Assembly (NCBI GenBank): GCA_963789015.1
Contig: CAWBIU010000001.1
Span: 372,001-436,000 of the forward strand
Direction: 5' to 3'
Origin: JAOPZW01 sp963789015
GTDB taxonomy: Bacteria; Actinomycetota; Thermoleophilia; Solirubrobacterales; Solirubrobacteraceae
Length of the DNA: 64,000 bases
Below are positions 51,021-59,450 of this stretch, one piece after another. The notes below the pieces were generated by a model that was not told where the DNA came from, ran no database searches, and worked only from the letters and a program-made list of their open reading frames with translations. Position numbers and translations under genes: made by a program. Every line of letters starts with the position of its first letter. Position 1 is the first letter of the stretch.

Positions 51021-51785
51021 TCATGCTCTGAAGCGAGGATGCGTCGGCGGTGGCTGTTCGACCCGCACCTTCTGGGGGCCCGCGAGTCGTGACGCTGCCT
51101 TGCGGCGCTCGTCGGCCCGCCGGCTGGCGGGTGCGAACGCGCTCCAGGCGAACCAGCGTCCGAACCCGCGCTGAAGCGCCCTCGGGCCGCGCATGGTCAA
51201 CTTGCGAGCCCTGAGCGCGCCGGCCAGCGCGGCGCGCCCCAGATAGACGCGGTAGAGCGTCGCCGTATCGACCGCGACCTCGAGGTCGACGTCGAACCCG
51301 GGGTGCTGGAGGCAGACCGAGACCTCGGAGGGCTCGAGCACCATCCAGTAGCGCTCCGCCGGGTCGCGGAAGTCGAACTGGACCACCGTGCGATCCGGTG
51401 GAAGCTGCTCACGATCGGCGTGGCGAGCCATCCAGACGATCAAGAGGTAGGGGTCCAGCTCCTCGGGGCGGGGATCGGTTACCGACCAGGTCACCCCCCA
51501 CTCCCCCATCGCCTGCACGACCGGCTCCAGGTCCCGGCCGGCGAGCGTCAGGCGATAGTCCAGCGTCCTTCCCTTGGGGCCGGTCCGGCGATCGATGATC
51601 TCGGCCCGCTCGAGCGAGCGAAGCCGATCGGAGAGGACCGAGCGCGAGATCCCCGGCAGGCCACGCTGGAGCTCGTTGAACCCGCTCGCACCGCCCAGCA
51701 TCTCCCGCACGATCAGGAGCGTCCAGCGGTCGCCGAGGATCTCGCTCGCCTTAGCGATCGGGCAGTACTGCGCGTAGCCCCGCAT
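51021..51785 (-). CDS. HxlR-family winged-helix regulator with SCP2-like C-terminal domain
   Basis: 254 residues. The N-terminal HxlR domain has YCPIAKASEILGDRWTLLIVREMLGGASGFNELQRGLPGISRSVLSDRLRSLERAEII and the wing TGPKGRTLDYRLTLAGR. The C-terminal 130 residues (YLLIVWMARHADREQLPPDRTVVQFDF onward, LYRVYLGRAALAGALRARKLTMRG) resemble a sterol-carrier-like ligand domain. It diverges from the flavin oxidase, and a perfect 20-base palindrome lies between them; TAGCAT on the minus strand (51795-51800) ends nine bases before its ATG. Confidence 0.92.
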   Translation of the reverse strand: MRGYAQYCPIAKASEILGDRWTLLIVREMLGGASGFNELQRGLPGISRSVLSDRLRSLERAEIIDRRTGPKGRTLDYRLTLAGRDLEPVVQAMGEWGVTWSVTDPRPEELDPYLLIVWMARHADREQLPPDRTVVQFDFRDPAERYWMVLEPSEVSVCLQHPGFDVDLEVAVDTATLYRVYLGRAALAGALRARKLTMRGPRALQRGFGRWFAWSAFAPASRRADERRKAASRLAGPQKVRVEQPPPTHPRFRA

Positions 51786-51837
51786 CCTCGGCGGATGCTA
51801 AACCCGGATAGGGGCCAGGTACGGGCCAGGTTCGGAA

Positions 51838-51857
51838 TTCGAACCACTTGGTTCGAA
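51838..51857. promoter_or_regulatory. HxlR operator palindrome
   Basis: TTCGAACCA and TGGTTCGAA flank a two-base centre, a perfect 20-base inverted repeat. It lies midway between the divergent HxlR and flavin oxidase genes, with the -10 elements 51795-51800 (minus) and 51889-51894 (plus) about 30-40 bases away on each side. Confidence 0.65.
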
Positions 51858-51888
51858 ACTCGCTCTAGTCCGTGGCAGGGCACCCGCC

Positions 51889-51894
51889 TAGCGT
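51889..51894 (+). promoter_or_regulatory. TAGCGT -10 element (leaderless) of the flavin oxidase
   Basis: TAGCGT ends seven bases before ATG 51902 with no ribosome binding site between. Confidence 0.48.
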
Positions 51895-51901
51895 CGGCGA
51901 C

Positions 51902-53302
51902 ATGGCTACCGAGACGACGACACTCGCGGCAGCGATGACCGACCTCGACCGTCTGCACGACTCCATCCGCGGCCCGGTGATCGATCCCGACGACGAACGC
52001 TACGACGCCGCGCGCGCGATCTGGAACGGTGCGATCGACCGCCGCCCCGCCTGCGTCGCTCGCTGCACCGGAGTCGCCGACGTCGTCGCGGCGGTTCGCT
52101 TCGCGCGCGAGCGTGACCTACTCGTGGCGGTGCGCTCCGGCGGCCACGGCGTCGCTGGTCATGCCGTCAACGACGGCGGCCTCGTGATCGACCTTTCGCT
52201 GATGAAAGGGATCAGGGTCGACCCGGCAGCACGCACCGCCAGGGCCGAGGCCGGCGTGCTCTGGGGCGAGCTTGACCGCGAGACGCAGCTTCACGGCCTG
52301 GCGACGGTGGGCGGGATCGTCACCCACACCGGCATCGCCGGCCTCACCCTCGGCGGCGGCATCGGCTGGCTCACGCGAAAGCACGGCGCGACGGTCGACA
52401 ACCTCCTCTCGGTCGACCTGGTCACGGCCGAGGGAGAGCTCGTCACCGCGAGCGGGGAGGAGAACCCCGACCTGTTCTGGGGGATCCGCGGCGGCGGCGG
52501 GAACTTCGGCGTCGTGACCTCGTTCGAGTACCGCCTTCACCCAGTGGGCCCGATCGTGCTCGCCGGACCGATCTTTCACCCCCTCGAGGATGCCCGCGAG
52601 GTGCTCGCCTTCTACCGCGAGTTCATCGCCACGGCGCCCGACGAGTTGACGACGATCTTCGAGCTGAGCGTGGCCCCGCCGGTCCCCTTCCTGCCCGAGG
52701 ACGTGCACGGCAAGCCGATCGTGATGGTCGGGGCCTGCTACGCCGGCGCGCCCGAGGACGGGATCGAGGCGGTGCGGCCGCTGAAGGAGTTCGGCAACCC
52801 GATCGCCGACCTGCTCGAGCCGAAGCTCTACACCGCGCTGCAGTCGATGTTCGACCCGTTCGTCCCGCACGGCTGGCACCGCTACTGGAAGTCGGTCGAG
52901 CTACCGCCGCTCACCGACGACGCGATCGACACGCTCGTCGAACGCGCCTCGGCGCAAACCTCGCCGAAGTCGTACTGCATCATCTTCCAGCTCGGGGGTG
53001 CCCTCGCCCGCGCGGGAGAGGACGACACCGCGTTCAGCCAGCGCGACGCCGCCCACAACGTGGTCATCAACGCGGTCTGGACCGAGGGCGACCCCGAACC
53101 GCACGTCGCCTGGGCGCGCGACTTCTTCTCGGCGCTGCAGCCGCATGCGGGCGACCGCGTCTACGTCAACTTCCTGGGCGACGAGGGGGCCGAGCGGGTC
53201 CGCCAGGCCTACGGCGACCGGCAATACGAGCGGTTGGTCGAGCTGAAGCGCGCACACGACCCGACGAACTTCTTCCGGCTGAACCAGAACATCGAGCCGT
53301 AG
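51902..53302 (+). CDS. FAD-dependent oxidase, berberine-bridge-enzyme-like
   Basis: 466 residues. The FAD type 4 domain has VAVRSGGHGVAGHAVNDGGLVIDLSLMKG, where the His in SGGHG is the site of 8-alpha-histidyl FAD attachment. VGGIVTHTGIAGLTLGGGIGWL, ENPDLFWGIRGGGGNFGVVTSFEYRLHPVG complete it. The usual Cys for a second covalent bond is not seen, so a single covalent link is likely. The BBE tail is YDRQYERLVELKRAHDPTNFFRLNQNI in variant form (YGDRQYERL). It oxidises an alcohol or sugar-type substrate with O2. HxlR-controlled by arrangement. Confidence 0.93.
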   Translation: MATETTTLAAAMTDLDRLHDSIRGPVIDPDDERYDAARAIWNGAIDRRPACVARCTGVADVVAAVRFARERDLLVAVRSGGHGVAGHAVNDGGLVIDLSLMKGIRVDPAARTARAEAGVLWGELDRETQLHGLATVGGIVTHTGIAGLTLGGGIGWLTRKHGATVDNLLSVDLVTAEGELVTASGEENPDLFWGIRGGGGNFGVVTSFEYRLHPVGPIVLAGPIFHPLEDAREVLAFYREFIATAPDELTTIFELSVAPPVPFLPEDVHGKPIVMVGACYAGAPEDGIEAVRPLKEFGNPIADLLEPKLYTALQSMFDPFVPHGWHRYWKSVELPPLTDDAIDTLVERASAQTSPKSYCIIFQLGGALARAGEDDTAFSQRDAAHNVVINAVWTEGDPEPHVAWARDFFSALQPHAGDRVYVNFLGDEGAERVRQAYGDRQYERLVELKRAHDPTNFFRLNQNIEP

Positions 53303-53341
53303 CGACACCTCGGGCGGCCTCGATCTAACGGCGGGTCAACG

Positions 53342-53539
53342 ATGCGGAACGAGAAGAATGGGGCCACGCACGCGGCTCGGTTGCCACGGACGCTGGTCGT
53401 CGCTTTCGCGCTTGTCATCGCGCTCGCGCTCAGCGGGTGCGACGAAGACTTCTGTGGGGCTTCGACGGCGACGCGCCATGGGACAAGCCCACCAAGTAGC
53501 AGCGCAGATCTCGCACGCGACCACCGACCATCGTCGTAG
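53342..53539 (+). CDS. short putative lipoprotein, possibly truncated
   Basis: 65 residues. A basic head (RNEKNGATHAARLPRT) is followed by a clear lipoprotein signal LVVAFALVIALALSGC; the Cys after ALSG would be lipid-modified. The remaining 30 residues (DEDFCGAST...) are Ser/Thr/Arg-rich and look random, so the true gene probably continued and was broken. It lies 39 bases after the flavin oxidase stop. Confidence 0.4.
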   Translation: MRNEKNGATHAARLPRTLVVAFALVIALALSGCDEDFCGASTATRHGTSPPSSSADLARDHRPSS

Positions 53540-54031
53540 ACGGGGATTCCGTCCGCGCACGACGCACCCCGATGCAGGCGCCGCGCGCGGCCGCGCTACC
53601 CGCCTGCGGAGCGTGGAGAACACGCCGCTGTTCGCGCACATGGCCCAGCCCGTACGCGCAGCGTATAGCCGCTGCGGAGCGGAACGGCGACCGGGGGGAT
53701 CAGGCCGCCCAACTCCGCAGGGCTCCGCGAGGCGCCGCGCGGCCGCCTACTGCGACACGTTGCGGCCCTTCTCGCCCACCCAAGCCGTTCCAGCGCTGGA
53801 CGCTGGAGGAAGTCGGAACCGATCCCGCCGCGTGGTCGAAAGTCGACGGAGGGGCGCCAGGGGCGGCGCCTCGTCGGGGACTACAGCAGGTCGCCGGGAC
53901 CACGATGCGCTTTGCGGGGGCCTGGCAGCTCGAATCGGGCTGGGCCACGAAGGTGTGCACGTCCCCGATGAAATGCGCCGTAGGCCGCGTCAACTGATGT
54001 GCCGCCCACGACCACGACCGAAGGAGCCGCC
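53540..54031. other. gene-poor stretch inside the island
   Basis: 492 bases without a convincing gene. A plus-strand frame ending near 53997 has a few protein-like words (GTTMRFAGAWQLESGWATKVCTSP) but no start or family. It is probably decayed sequence. Confidence 0.5.
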
Positions 54032-54703
54032 ATGTCCCGCGTCCGGGTCCACAACTTCTCGATCTCCCTCGATGGCTTTGCCACGGGTGACGGCCAGGCC
54101 CTCGATGCCCCGTTCGGGCACGCGGGCCATCGGCTCCACGAGTGGATGTTCGCTACCGGATTCGGTCGCGACCTGCTCGCCGAACTCGGGGCAAGCCGCG
54201 CCGACAGCTCGGCGGGACGGGCGGCACCGAGGGTGTCGATCACGTGATGGCCGAACGACATGGTCCGGGCATCGGCGCGGAGATCATGGGCGCCGGCAAG
54301 TTCGGTCCGCCGGGTTGGCAGGACAACCCCGAGTGGCGCGGGTGGTGGGGCGACAACCCGCCGTTCCACACGCCGACGTACGTCCTGACCCATCGCCCGC
54401 GCCCGCCGCTGGAGATGGAGGGCGGTACGACGTTCCATTTCCTCGACGCTGCGCCGGCGCACGCACTCGCAGTCGCACGAGAAGTGGCAGACGGTCAGGA
54501 CGTCCGCATCGGCGGGCGGCCCGACGATGCTCCGCGAGTTCCTTGCCGCCGGGCTCGTCGACCATCTGCATGTCGTCCAGGTTCCGATCCTCCTCGGTCG
54601 CGGGGTTCGGTTGTGGGACGGTCTGGAGGCACTGGAGCAGCAGTACGATGTGGAGGCGGTCTCGACGCCGAGCGGGGTCACCCATCTCACCTTCACGCGA
54701 TGA
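54032..54703 (+). pseudogene. dihydrofolate reductase-family (RibD C-terminal) protein, two frameshifts
   Basis: From ATG 54032 with GAAGGAG upstream: VRVHNFSISLDGFATGDGQALDAPFGHAG is the first strand and cofactor loop. The frame shifts near 54200-54220 and continues GVDHVMAERHGPGIGAEIMGAGKFGPPGWQDNPEWRGWWG, then YVLTHRPRPPLEMEGGTTFHFLD. It shifts again near 54515 and ends GGPTMLREFLAAGLVDHLHVVQVPILLGRGVRLWDGLEALEQQYDVE. Repaired length is about 223 residues, typical of YwjB/YyaP-like reductases. The two shifts cancel, so total length is a multiple of three. Confidence 0.86.
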
Positions 54704-55327
54704 GGATCGGCGCTCACCGGGGCGCACGGGCCGGGGGTCGCGGATCTGAGCCCGGGAGCGGGGCCGCACGGGACGCGCGGCGGGCTGTTCTGGCACCACC
54801 TCGTCGGGGTCGCGTTGCTGCTGCTCGCCGCGTGGGCAGCGGTGAGATAGTCGGTATCGGCGATGATCTGCGCCGTCGCGTCATGCACCACCCTGGTCGA
54901 CCGCAACAGCAGCGTGACCACCGCCACGGGCGCTGTTGGCCTTTACCCCGATCATGTGCGGTCCGTCGAGTGGTGGGAGCACGGGTCGTTCTCGGACCGG
55001 GTCGAGCTGGCGGCCGGGCCGAGTCGCCACCCGAGGTCCGCAAGCCCGCCGACAGAGCGGCCGTCGCTGTGCTTGATGATGTCCGCAGCTCGCGGGCGTA
55101 GCCGATCTTGAGCCTGGACACGCCCGGAACTGTGTGCCGGTTGTCGGACGGTCACCGGCACGCTTCACCGAACCACCGTTCCGCTTGCGGGACGGCGCTC
55201 GTTACCGCCGGCTGCTTCTCGCCAGGGCTTCCTTGCTCCGCCAGAGCGCGACAGCGCGTTGCCGGTCTCGCAACTGGCCTGGATCGGTGCGATTGCGTTC
55301 GGCGAGCGGGAGTACGCTGAATGGATC
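54704..55327. other. gene-poor stretch inside the island
   Basis: 624 bases. Short frames occur on both strands, but none shows a domain, sensible composition and a start together. The last 15 bases hold TACGCT (55313-55318), the probable -10 element of the IclR gene. Confidence 0.55.
55313..55318 (+). promoter_or_regulatory. TACGCT -10 element (leaderless) of the IclR-like gene
   Basis: TACGCT ends nine bases before ATG 55328 with no ribosome binding site between. Confidence 0.45.
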
Positions 55328-55948
55328 ATGCCGCGCAGTGTTCGCCGGGCTGCCGAGGTGCTCGATCTGTTCTCCGTCGAGCGACCGTACTGGGGTCCGA
55401 GCGAGGTCGCGGTGCAGCTGGGGATCGCGAAGTCAACCGCGCACGCGCTGCTGGGCGAGCTGGCGCGTGCCGGGCTGACCGAGCGCTTGCCGTGCGGGCG
55501 CCACCGGCTGGGCTGGCGGCTGGTGGGGCTGGCGCGGACGATGTTGCAGACCAATGGGTATCGCGAGACGGTTGCGCCGGCGGCGCGAGCGCTCGCCAGG
55601 CATTTCGGCGAGACCGTGCACGTTGCTGCGCTCGAGCGCGAGAGCGTTGTGTACGTCGCCAGCGAGCGCCCGCCTGGCGGGGTCGCCGCGCCGCCGGCCC
55701 CGGTCGCGGCCGAGCTCACGCCGCTGGGACAGGTGCTGCTCGCCCAGCACCCCGGCGTCATTGTCGGACCGCAGCGCGCGTTGGACGGCGTGGAGTGCGT
55801 CGCCGCCGGGCTGCGCACGAGCGCCGCGCCGCCGGCGGCAGCAATCGGACTGTGCGCGCCGAGCGAGCGCTTCGCGTCGCGGCGCGACGTCTACGCGCGG
55901 GCGCTCGCCGCGACGAGCAAGCGCGTGTCCCGCGCCGTTCGGCTCTAG
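55328..55948 (+). CDS. IclR-family transcriptional regulator
   Basis: 206 residues. The N-terminal winged helix has RRAAEVLDLFSVERPYWGPSEVAVQLGIAKSTAHALLGELARAGLTERL and RLGWRLVGLARTML. The ligand domain has LARHFGETVHVAALERESVVYVASERPPG and LTPLGQVLLAQHPG, with a short C-terminal part ending DVYARALAATSKRVSRAVRL. At 206 residues it is about 40 shorter than usual; some of the effector domain is condensed. The cupin and SDR genes downstream on the same strand are the likely targets. Confidence 0.85.
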   Translation: MPRSVRRAAEVLDLFSVERPYWGPSEVAVQLGIAKSTAHALLGELARAGLTERLPCGRHRLGWRLVGLARTMLQTNGYRETVAPAARALARHFGETVHVAALERESVVYVASERPPGGVAAPPAPVAAELTPLGQVLLAQHPGVIVGPQRALDGVECVAAGLRTSAAPPAAAIGLCAPSERFASRRDVYARALAATSKRVSRAVRL

Positions 55949-56152
55949 CGAACGCTGCTGGCCGCGCAAGCCGCGGCGCGGCACGCTGAGCGCATGTCGT
56001 TGCAGCGCCGCACTCTCCACGGTCACGCCCAAACCGACCTGAGCGGCGACGCATCGCATGCGCGACGTCAATGCCGCGCCGCCAGATCGTCGACCCGATG
56101 ACCGAACCCACCGTTTCGCCTGACACGCCACATGCCGACCCACGGAGGAACG

Positions 56153-56647
56153 ATGACCACCACACTCACCACCGACCACGGACAGCTGCTGCACCGGCCC
56201 AGCGGCAGCGGTCTGGCCTTCTGGGGGCCCGGCGACTTCTACCGCTTCCTGATAACGGGCGCCGAGTCCGGCGGCGCGTACTTCGCGATGGAGGCGATCG
56301 TGCCGGCGGGCGGCGGTCCGCCGCCGCACATCCACCGCAACGAGGACGAGACCTTCTACGTGCTCGAGGGCGAGGTGGAGTTCCTCCTCGGCGACCGGCC
56401 CGTCAAGGGGACGGCGGGCGACTTCGTCAACGTCCCGCGCGGCACCGTGCACCGCTTCCACAACGCCGGCGCGGCGCCCGCCCGCCTGATCCTCACGTTC
56501 ACGCCGGCGGGCATCGAGAAGTTCTTCGAAGAGACGCTCGAGCGCGCAAAGGACCCCGACCAGCCGCCGCCGGACAACAGCCAAGAGGTCGCCGCCCGCT
56601 ACGCCGAAGCGGCGCCGCGCTACGGCATTGAGTTCCTGGTGGCCTGA
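56153..56647 (+). CDS. cupin-domain protein
   Basis: 164 residues from ATG 56153 behind GGAGGAACG. The head (HGQLLHRPSGSGLAFWGPGDFYRFLITGAESGG) is typical of quercetin-dioxygenase-like cupins. Motif 1 is PPPHIHRNEDETFYVLEGEVEFLLG with two His and Glu; motif 2 is GDFVNVPRGTVHRFHNAG. The C-terminal helix carries GIEKFFEETLERAKDP. It may be a metal-dependent dioxygenase or a ligand-binding protein. 32 bases before the SDR gene, probably one transcript. Confidence 0.92.
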   Translation: MTTTLTTDHGQLLHRPSGSGLAFWGPGDFYRFLITGAESGGAYFAMEAIVPAGGGPPPHIHRNEDETFYVLEGEVEFLLGDRPVKGTAGDFVNVPRGTVHRFHNAGAAPARLILTFTPAGIEKFFEETLERAKDPDQPPPDNSQEVAARYAEAAPRYGIEFLVA

Positions 56648-56679
56648 GGACATCGGGCAACTCGAGGGAGAAAGCGGTC

Positions 56680-57279
56680 GTGCGCATCATCGTCATCGGA
56701 GGCGCCGGAACAATCGGCAAGGCCATCGTCGCCACGCTGGCCGAGCAGCACGACGTCGTGGTCGCGGGGCGGCGATCGGGCACCGTGCCTGTGGACATTC
56801 GGTCACCCAACTCCGTACGCGAGATGTTCCGGCAGGTCGGCGCCTTCGATGCGCTCGTGTGTGCCGCGGGCGAGGCCCACTTCGGTCCCTTCGACACGGT
56901 GTCGGAGGACGAGCTGGCGCTGGGGATCGAGAGCAAGCTCCTCGGTCAGATCCGTCTCGTCCTGCTCGGGCGGTCGCAGATCGCAGACGGAGGGTCGTTC
57001 ACGCTCATGTCCGGCTACGTGCTCGACGACCCGATCCCGGAGGCCACCAGCTTCGCCGTCGCCAACGGCGGCGTCGAAGGATTCGTGCGGGCCGCCGCCC
57101 TCCGCCTGCCCCGTGGCGTCCGGGTCAACGCGGTCAGCCCGGGGCTGGCCGCCGACAGCTACGAGCAGTTCAGCCGCTTCAACCCCGGCCGGCTCCCCGT
57201 CCCCATGCGCACGATCGCCTCCGCCTTCGTACGCAGCGTCGAGGGATGGCGGACCGGCGAGATCATCCGGGCACGGTGA
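56680..57279 (+). CDS. short SDR-family protein (Lin1944-like, atypical active site)
   Basis: 199 residues starting with GTG. The cofactor motif is IVIGGAGTIGKAIVATL with VAGRRSG. DALVCAAGEAHFGPF stands for the NNAG segment. LMSGYVLDDPIPEATSFAVANGGVEGFVRAAALRLPRGVRVNAVSPG is the active-site region; the Tyr-x3-Lys pair is replaced (FAVAN), as in the Lin1944-like SDR group. It may be a non-classical reductase or NADPH-binding protein. Follows the cupin gene. Confidence 0.9.
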   Translation: MRIIVIGGAGTIGKAIVATLAEQHDVVVAGRRSGTVPVDIRSPNSVREMFRQVGAFDALVCAAGEAHFGPFDTVSEDELALGIESKLLGQIRLVLLGRSQIADGGSFTLMSGYVLDDPIPEATSFAVANGGVEGFVRAAALRLPRGVRVNAVSPGLAADSYEQFSRFNPGRLPVPMRTIASAFVRSVEGWRTGEIIRAR

Positions 57280-57600
57280 CCACGTGGCCGGCGGACAGAT
57301 GGCCCGCCAGCGACGCCCCACCCGCGGGCTGACAGCCCAACTGCGCCCCGCGCGCTCGCGGCGGCGGACGGGAACGGCCGGAGCGATCACCAGCACCAGG
57401 TCATCTTGGCGCGCACCAGAGCCGGCGCGAAGAAGGGCCGCCGCAGCCGCGTTCGGGCCGACGCCAGGCGCATCCAGCTACGCGACGATCTCGGAGCTGA
57501 ATGAGTGTTCCATGTCGAGAAGGGCTGAGCGGCTCCGCTCATCAGGTGAAGGGCCGCGAGCGGCGCGGCCCACTCCACCGACTCCAAAGAGAGGAATTCA
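57280..57600. other. gene-poor stretch inside the island
   Basis: 321 bases. A plus-strand stretch at about 57390-57503 reads protein-like (VILARTRAGAKKGRRSRV, then RADARRIQLRDDLGAE) and ends at TGA, perhaps the tail of a lost gene. No start or family could be assigned. A ribosome site AGAGAGG ends about six bases before ATG 57601. Confidence 0.45.
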
Positions 57601-57701
57601 TGGACCCGCAAGAGATCACCGAAGAGCCGCAGGATCGGACCGACTCGTGGGTACGCAGCGCACGACGAGTACACGCCGCAGGAGCTGGCCGGAGGCCGTT
57701 C

Positions 57702-58142
57702 ATGACCGTCCAGCGCCTGGAGCACATCGGCATCGTCGTCGACGACCTCCCGGCGGCGACCGCGTTCTTCGTCGCACTCGGGCTCGAATTGCAGGGCGAG
57801 GCGTCCGTCAAGGGCGGCTCGGTTGACCGCATCAACGGGCTCGAGGGCGTGCGAGCCGATGTCGTGATGCTGCGGACCCCGGATGGCAACGGCCAGATCG
57901 AGCTGGCCAAGTACCACTCGCCCTCATACGAGGGCGCCGCCGACGGGACGGCGCCGGCCAACGCCCCGGGCATCCGCCACATCCTCTTCGTCGTCGACGA
58001 CATCGAGGCATCCCTCGCCGGCCTGCGAGCGCATGGCGGCGAGCTGGTCGGCGAGCTGGAGAACTACGAGAACAGCTACTGGCTCTGCTACGTGCGCGGG
58101 CCGGCAGGGATCATCGTCGAGCTGGCGGAGAAGATCGGCTGA
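57702..58142 (+). CDS. VOC-superfamily (glyoxalase-like) protein
   Basis: 146 residues from ATG 57702, behind CCGGAGG. Two beta-alpha-beta modules: LEHIGIVVDDLPAATAFFVALGLELQGEASV (His ligand) with VVMLRTPDGNGQIELAKY (Glu ligand), and IRHILFVVDDIEASLAGLRAHGGELVGE with CYVRGPAGIIVELAEKI (Glu ligand). It is a close match to glyoxalase-like dioxygenases of unknown substrate. An in-frame ATG at 57601 with AGAGAGG upstream would add 33 residues (MDPQEITEEPQDRTDSW...), so the true start may be earlier or a short gene may precede it. Confidence 0.88.
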   Translation: MTVQRLEHIGIVVDDLPAATAFFVALGLELQGEASVKGGSVDRINGLEGVRADVVMLRTPDGNGQIELAKYHSPSYEGAADGTAPANAPGIRHILFVVDDIEASLAGLRAHGGELVGELENYENSYWLCYVRGPAGIIVELAEKIG

Positions 58143-58281
58143 TGGGTGTCCCATTGTTCGGTCAGGAGCACGTCGACAGATAGCGCGAAACCGACGGCGA
58201 GGAAGGCCACGACTGGCAGGGCACCACGGTGTTGCTGCTCACCACGTCCCAGGTGAACCGTCAGGCGTCACGCCAGCGTGC

Positions 58282-58941
58282 TCATGGCGTGGTGGTGTCG
58301 GTACCGGATGTGCCGCCGGTGTCCGAGGCCGCCTCGACCGTGCACACCTGCGACGGGTCGTCCTGGCACAGCGCATAGTCGGTGTCGGGCTCTATCTGGG
58401 TGCGGCTCGAGATCTGGTAGGGCACCGAGCTCGAGCCGGCCTTGACCTTGACGACGTACGGTGCCCCTGGATCCCACGTCGAGAAGCCTCCGAGCGCCAG
58501 GGTCGCCCCGGCGCTCGTGCCCTGCTTGAAGCCCTGCTGGTTGCCCTGGTCGAGCCCTGCCTGCTCGCCCTGCTCGAGCCCTGCCTGCTCGCCCTGGGCC
58601 GCGCCTTGCGCCTGGCCCTGCTGCGTGCCCTCGCCCTTGCCCGCCGCGAAGCCCTGCTGGTAGATGACGTCGTAGCCCGGCGCGCCGGCGTCGAAGTTGT
58701 CGCGCTCGTTGCTCTGACCGACGTTGTGGCCGACGAGGTACCCGCCCACGCCGAGCACGGCGGCGACGAGCGCCGCGCCGATCCACCACCCGGTGCCGGG
58801 CCGCCGGCTGGGCGGTGGCGCCCCAAAGGCGGGCTGGGGATGGGCGCCCGTGGGCGGAGGGTTCTGCGTGGCCGGGGGTGGTTGCGTCTGACGGGGCTGG
58901 TCGTCGCCGGGAACGGGACCGCTTGGGCCGTCGGATGCCAT
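58282..58941 (-). CDS. membrane protein with Gln/Gly-rich repeat segment
   Basis: 219 residues from ATG 58941, with GAGGAGG upstream. A Pro/Gln-rich cytoplasmic head (about 1-55) is followed by one membrane helix (WWIGAALVAAVLGVGGYLVG). Next is GYDVIYQQGFAAGKGEGTQQG and a run of near-repeats of the form GEQAGLEQG / GEQAGLDQG / NQQGFKQG. The tail (YVVKVKAGSSSVPYQISSRTQIEPDTDYALC) has two Cys residues and could form a small beta domain. Function unknown; it may be a surface or envelope protein. Confidence 0.75.
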   Translation of the reverse strand: MASDGPSGPVPGDDQPRQTQPPPATQNPPPTGAHPQPAFGAPPPSRRPGTGWWIGAALVAAVLGVGGYLVGHNVGQSNERDNFDAGAPGYDVIYQQGFAAGKGEGTQQGQAQGAAQGEQAGLEQGEQAGLDQGNQQGFKQGTSAGATLALGGFSTWDPGAPYVVKVKAGSSSVPYQISSRTQIEPDTDYALCQDDPSQVCTVEAASDTGGTSGTDTTTP

Positions 58942-59450
58942 CTGATTGCCTCCTCGGGAGCGTCGTGCGGCGATCGTGGCACGGTCGCGGTCGCGTCTCA
59001 TCACTCGATCCAGATGACGCGGCGGCCTCTACGCCGCAGCGCGGGCAAGACGATGCACAACGGGAATGTGTCGCCCGGCGAGGTCTGCCGGTCGTGGACC
59101 GGTGACCGCTCGCCGCAGCCGGGGCAGCGCTCGTCAGGCACCGTCGAGCTCGCTCTTCGCCGGCCATGGCGACCTCGCGCTCGGCAGCGCGCAGCGTCGA
59201 ATCGTTCGTCGCCAAGCTCAGGCCACGCGACGTGCAAGCGGTTGGTGCCAAGCAGCCGCACCGGCAGATCGGTCTGCTGCATATCGCGTTCCGGAGAGCG
59301 CGCACCGAGCCCGGCCACCCGATGACCGAGGACGAAGTGATCGGCGCGGAGCGCCTGCCTCGGTCCGTCGTTTCGCGGAACGGTGGCCGCACACGTGCTC
59401 ATGTCCGCCACGGGCGGCGTGAGGGATGAGCGTCAACCCGATCACCCCGG
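58942..59450. other. stretch with only doubtful reading frames
   Basis: A minus-strand frame at 59001-59411 (136 codons) ends with a zinc-ribbon-like word (ERCPGCGERSPVHDRQTSPGDTF) and a hydrophobic tail. On the plus strand 59166-59429 is also open. Neither has a clear start signal or family. The Cys pair in the minus-strand frame makes it the better candidate. Confidence 0.4.

Noticed and set aside
53700..53993. 97-codon minus-strand frame
   Set aside because: First 35 residues look protein-like, but the rest is low complexity and no family or promoter supports it.
58480..58640. Apparent tandem DNA repeat or CRISPR-like pattern
   Set aside because: The pattern comes from codon repetition in the Gln/Gly-rich segment of a protein; units are short and unspaced. 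No CRISPR array or cas gene was found anywhere in the window.
59166..59429. Plus-strand frame of 87 codons
   Set aside because: No ribosome site or -10 hexamer and no recognisable fold; the competing minus-strand frame is no better supported.
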